Position numbers and translations under genes: made by a program. From a virus, in the IMG/VR virus record IMGVR_UViG_3300009418_002352, positions 1 to 57,345 of that record: 57,345 nucleotides of DNA. One strand, 5' to 3'. Positions 54,848-57,345 of this stretch are shown here, piece by piece. The notes beneath the pieces were generated by a model. It was not told where the DNA came from. It was given only the letters and a program-made list of their open reading frames with translations, and made no database searches. Within the stretch, counting starts at the first letter, position 1. The number at the start of each line of letters is the position of its first letter.

Positions 54848-57345
54848 TTATACTATAGAAGCAACCGAGCCACGATAGTCAATCCAGCCTCCACCATAAC
54901 GGTGGCGAATCTTGTACGCTATCACATCATGAGTGAAGTGCATACCTGCTGTTGGGTCACTTTGAACGAACAATTCAGGGTCTCTACGTCCATTCAAGAA
55001 ACCCATCTCTATCATTTCTACCTGTTCAGGACTAGACATCAAATACCAGTTATTAACATCAGTAAACTGAGGTACAACAATAGTCTGGAAGGTTCCAGAA
55101 AAAATATTAACAGCATTGTTAGCAGAGTCAGGTACAGAAGATGAACGCTGCAATTGGAGTGCTACTTCACGTAGTTCAACAGGAACCAAAAGGAATCGTT
55201 CTTCCAAACCAATACGCTTTGAAGATTTATCACGCATGGTACGGATTCTGTTAGCAGCATCATTAAATGATGTTCTATTCAAGGCAGAAGTGATACGGTT
55301 GTTATGCTCAGCAGTACCACTACCTTGGAAAACATTTTCTGAAGCTGATTCAGTGTTACCAGCTTGGTCAACATCAATGAAAACAGGGCCATCACCAGAA
55401 TTTTGAGTAAACAGGTTATCTACATACTCATTAAGAGTAATACCAGCAGAACGACCCATTTCATCAGAGGTACGAGTCAAAGCACCAAGGTCATCGTCTA
55501 CAATAGCCCTTTGAGCAACAGTAAGTAGATTACCATACTCAGTAGGTGTGTAGGTATGCTGGAATTCAGCCCAAGTCAGTTCTGCATACTCTGCACCAGC
55601 AGTAGTACGTTCACTCAAAGCACCAAGAGACTCCAGACGGTTTCTATCTTGCTGTTTCAAGTCATTTAGACTGATAATGGTAGTAAATGGCTCCCACCAC
55701 ATATTCTGACGCTGATATTGTTTAATCAAGCGCCTGTTCATAGAAGTACCTAGAACATTAGCAAAGGTTACAGTAGAACCACCAGTAATCTTGGAAGCAG
55801 TAGGTGTACTACCAGCACCTTCACGAATTCTCTGATCTAGAGGAACAGAACCCCAATTGAACTCCCAATCATCAGTTACAGCAACATATGCTTCTCTGAT
55901 ACCATGCAACCGTGGCACATCAGAGAATTTCTCATCTACTTCCAGACCAAACAATACGTCCATTGCAGCCTGCATTCTCTCATCACTATCAATGATTTGA
56001 TGAGTAGCAGGAAGAACGAAACTATTTTCAGGTTGCGCTAGTCGACCACCAGAGTTATATCCAGCAACCATCGAAGCAGACTCTCGATACATTTCTACAG
56101 TAGCATCAAGATCAGCTTGCTTAAATACAGTATCTCCATACTGCTTGACAACAGCATCCTTCATAGGCTGAGGAAGATTAGACTCGCGTAGCACTTCAGA
56201 AAGAATACTATTACTCTCCCTAATATCTAACCGACGGATCTTTTCCTCTAGTTCCTCATATCGATTAGGATTAGAGTTATTAATCATTTCTACTTTTTCA
56301 GGAGGATCTTCCACCTTCTCAGCAGGTGCATTTAGTTTCAGAATCTCCTCGTACAATGTAGGATTAGCTTCTTTAAGCTCCTCAATAGTCAGTCCTTCTA
56401 TTTCCATTAGTTCGCTCCTAACTTTATTATCATCTGATTCCTTTAGATTTTCAATAACCTTTCCACCAGCACCAGGAATATCTACAAGGTCAACAGACCT
56501 AACATAACTTATTCCTTCACTATATTTAACTGTTTTACCATCTACCTTTTTAAAGGAGTTTTTACCTAAACCTAATAGTGATAGTCCAATTAAGTCTAGT
56601 TTACCTTCATCTGAAAGTTCTAGCAGAAGTGGCTTTAACCAAGGCACTCCAGAATTAGTTAGGATATGCCAATCAGCGTAAAGTCCATCACCCTCCTTAA
56701 GTGTGACATTCTCGTACCACCCTACTAAAGAATTTATTGGCCTATCTCCACCATTATAATCTTCGGCTGGATGGTTAACGTAAGAACGAGTACCCTCAAA
56801 TAGAGGCATTGCTTCTTGGAGTACACTATCTGGAAAATACCTTCCTGATTGTGTATGTCCAGAGACAATCATCCTTACATTCCATACTGAGCCATCTTCA
56901 TTATCAGAAGCAAGCTTCATAACCTTAGCTTCTGTAATGATTTCCTCTTGGCCTTCAAGATCAGTGGGTGGTTGAGCAACTTTCATCATTGCTCTTTCCA
57001 TCAACAATGCTTCTTTCATCTTGCTAGGGTTTGAGTCTTTATCTTCTTTCTTAGACTTTGTATTGTCTTTCTTTTTATCTTTGTTTATTTGTTTGAAAGC
57101 TTCATCCGCCTCAACTAATGATTTAGCTTTGTCTTTAATATCATCAGAGACATTTAGAGATAAAACTTTTTCATATAATGCAGTAGCAGCTTCTTGTACA
57201 CTAGCATTGCTATTAGAAGAGTCTCCAGTTAATGGGAATTTACTAAGAATTGAGCCTAGTCCCTCTGGATCATCTTTAGCAGCAGCAATAATATATCTGG
57301 AAAGTGCATATTCTAGCTCATACTTTAAAACATAATCTAAATCAC
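54848..57345 (-). CDS. Prohead protease-major capsid fusion, 5' partial
   Basis: At least 832 codons, open to the window edge. The frame passes ATG 57019 without a stop or ribosome site, reading upstream as LDYVLKYELEYALSRYIIAA, then a Lys/Asp linker. After the ATG, a protease-like domain (to about residue 230) has VNHPAED with the candidate His and LIGLSLLGLG with the candidate Ser. A coiled region follows, then an HK97-type capsid domain ending RHRYGGGWIDYRGSVASIV. Phages with fused protease and capsid exist; whether a third domain (for example portal or scaffold) is fused is open. Confidence 0.8.
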   Translation of the reverse strand, partial: DLDYVLKYELEYALSRYIIAAAKDDPEGLGSILSKFPLTGDSSNSNASVQEAATALYEKVLSLNVSDDIKDKAKSLVEADEAFKQINKDKKKDNTKSKKEDKDSNPSKMKEALLMERAMMKVAQPPTDLEGQEEIITEAKVMKLASDNEDGSVWNVRMIVSGHTQSGRYFPDSVLQEAMPLFEGTRSYVNHPAEDYNGGDRPINSLVGWYENVTLKEGDGLYADWHILTNSGVPWLKPLLLELSDEGKLDLIGLSLLGLGKNSFKKVDGKTVKYSEGISYVRSVDLVDIPGAGGKVIENLKESDDNKVRSELMEIEGLTIEELKEANPTLYEEILKLNAPAEKVEDPPEKVEMINNSNPNRYEELEEKIRRLDIRESNSILSEVLRESNLPQPMKDAVVKQYGDTVFKQADLDATVEMYRESASMVAGYNSGGRLAQPENSFVLPATHQIIDSDERMQAAMDVLFGLEVDEKFSDVPRLHGIREAYVAVTDDWEFNWGSVPLDQRIREGAGSTPTASKITGGSTVTFANVLGTSMNRRLIKQYQRQNMWWEPFTTIISLNDLKQQDRNRLESLGALSERTTAGAEYAELTWAEFQHTYTPTEYGNLLTVAQRAIVDDDLGALTRTSDEMGRSAGITLNEYVDNLFTQNSGDGPVFIDVDQAGNTESASENVFQGSGTAEHNNRITSALNRTSFNDAANRIRTMRDKSSKRIGLEERFLLVPVELREVALQLQRSSSVPDSANNAVNIFSGTFQTIVVPQFTDVNNWYLMSSPEQVEMIEMGFLNGRRDPELFVQSDPTAGMHFTHDVIAYKIRHRYGGGWIDYRGSVASIV

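Noticed and set aside
1-57345. CRISPR array, insertion sequence or integrase
   Set aside because: No regularly spaced direct repeats, transposase motifs or integrase signatures noticed on either strand by eye.

Overview
This window is part of a tailed bacteriophage genome (Caudoviricetes). It is AT-rich, roughly one third G+C by eye, and almost fully coding, with many 1-8 nt gene overlaps and good Shine-Dalgarno sites close to the starts. A long-tail module with a tape measure, a tail tube, a tail terminator and a frameshifted chaperone pair, and with no contractile sheath seen, points to a siphovirus-like virion. Terminase, a recognisable portal, DNA polymerase and primase are absent, so the genome continues beyond both ends. 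The host is bacterial. Several near-perfect TTGACA/TATAAT promoters suggest use of the host sigma-70 polymerase; the host taxon cannot be named from sequence alone.

Layout. (1) 1-431: the end of a gene of different base composition, then a 16-bp hairpin. (2) 432-5922, plus strand: small early-type genes, many Cys-rich, with a RuvB homologue. (3) 5996-11564: a Ycf46-like AAA+ ATPase, a coiled-coil-like protein, a ParB-like (DGQHRL) protein and satellite microproteins. (4) 11627-21083: 2OG-Fe(II) oxygenase, cupin, TPP enzyme, PfpI/DJ-1 protein, LMW phosphatase-like protein, SAM methyltransferase, SDR, a solo LuxR-type HTH, family 4 uracil-DNA glycosylase, SIS sugar-phosphate isomerase and transaldolase. 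(5) 21160-35446: DinG/XPD-like helicase, ThyX (interrupted by TGA), deoxyribosyltransferase-like protein, DUF1599-like protein, DNA methyltransferase, dCTP deaminase, PD-(D/E)XK nuclease, Sak4-like ATPase and B12-dependent ribonucleotide reductase. (6) 35439-39324: HldE-like bifunctional enzyme, Gfo/Idh oxidoreductase and UDP-sugar dehydrogenase-like protein. (7) 39453-57345, minus strand: virion genes read right to left from a protease-capsid fusion to the tail fibre.

How it may fit together. Transaldolase, a GmhA-like isomerase and an HldE-like kinase/nucleotidylyltransferase form a plausible path from pentose-phosphate intermediates to an NDP-heptose. The oxygenase, TPP enzyme, SDR, methyltransferase and dehydrogenases could decorate it, and two tandem glycosyltransferase-like genes lie inside the tail operon. 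Ribonucleotide reductase, dCTP deaminase and ThyX supply deoxynucleotides, while helicase, nuclease, Sak4-like ATPase and RuvB handle recombination.

Main oddities: a family of intergenic repeats around the palindrome AAAACGTTTT at five loci; several genes with good Shine-Dalgarno sites but only ATT or ATA as a possible start; conserved genes broken by one in-frame stop (ThyX at its RHR motif; a CPxC protein) or a frameshift; and a textbook T-TTT-TTA slippery site in the tail chaperone gene.
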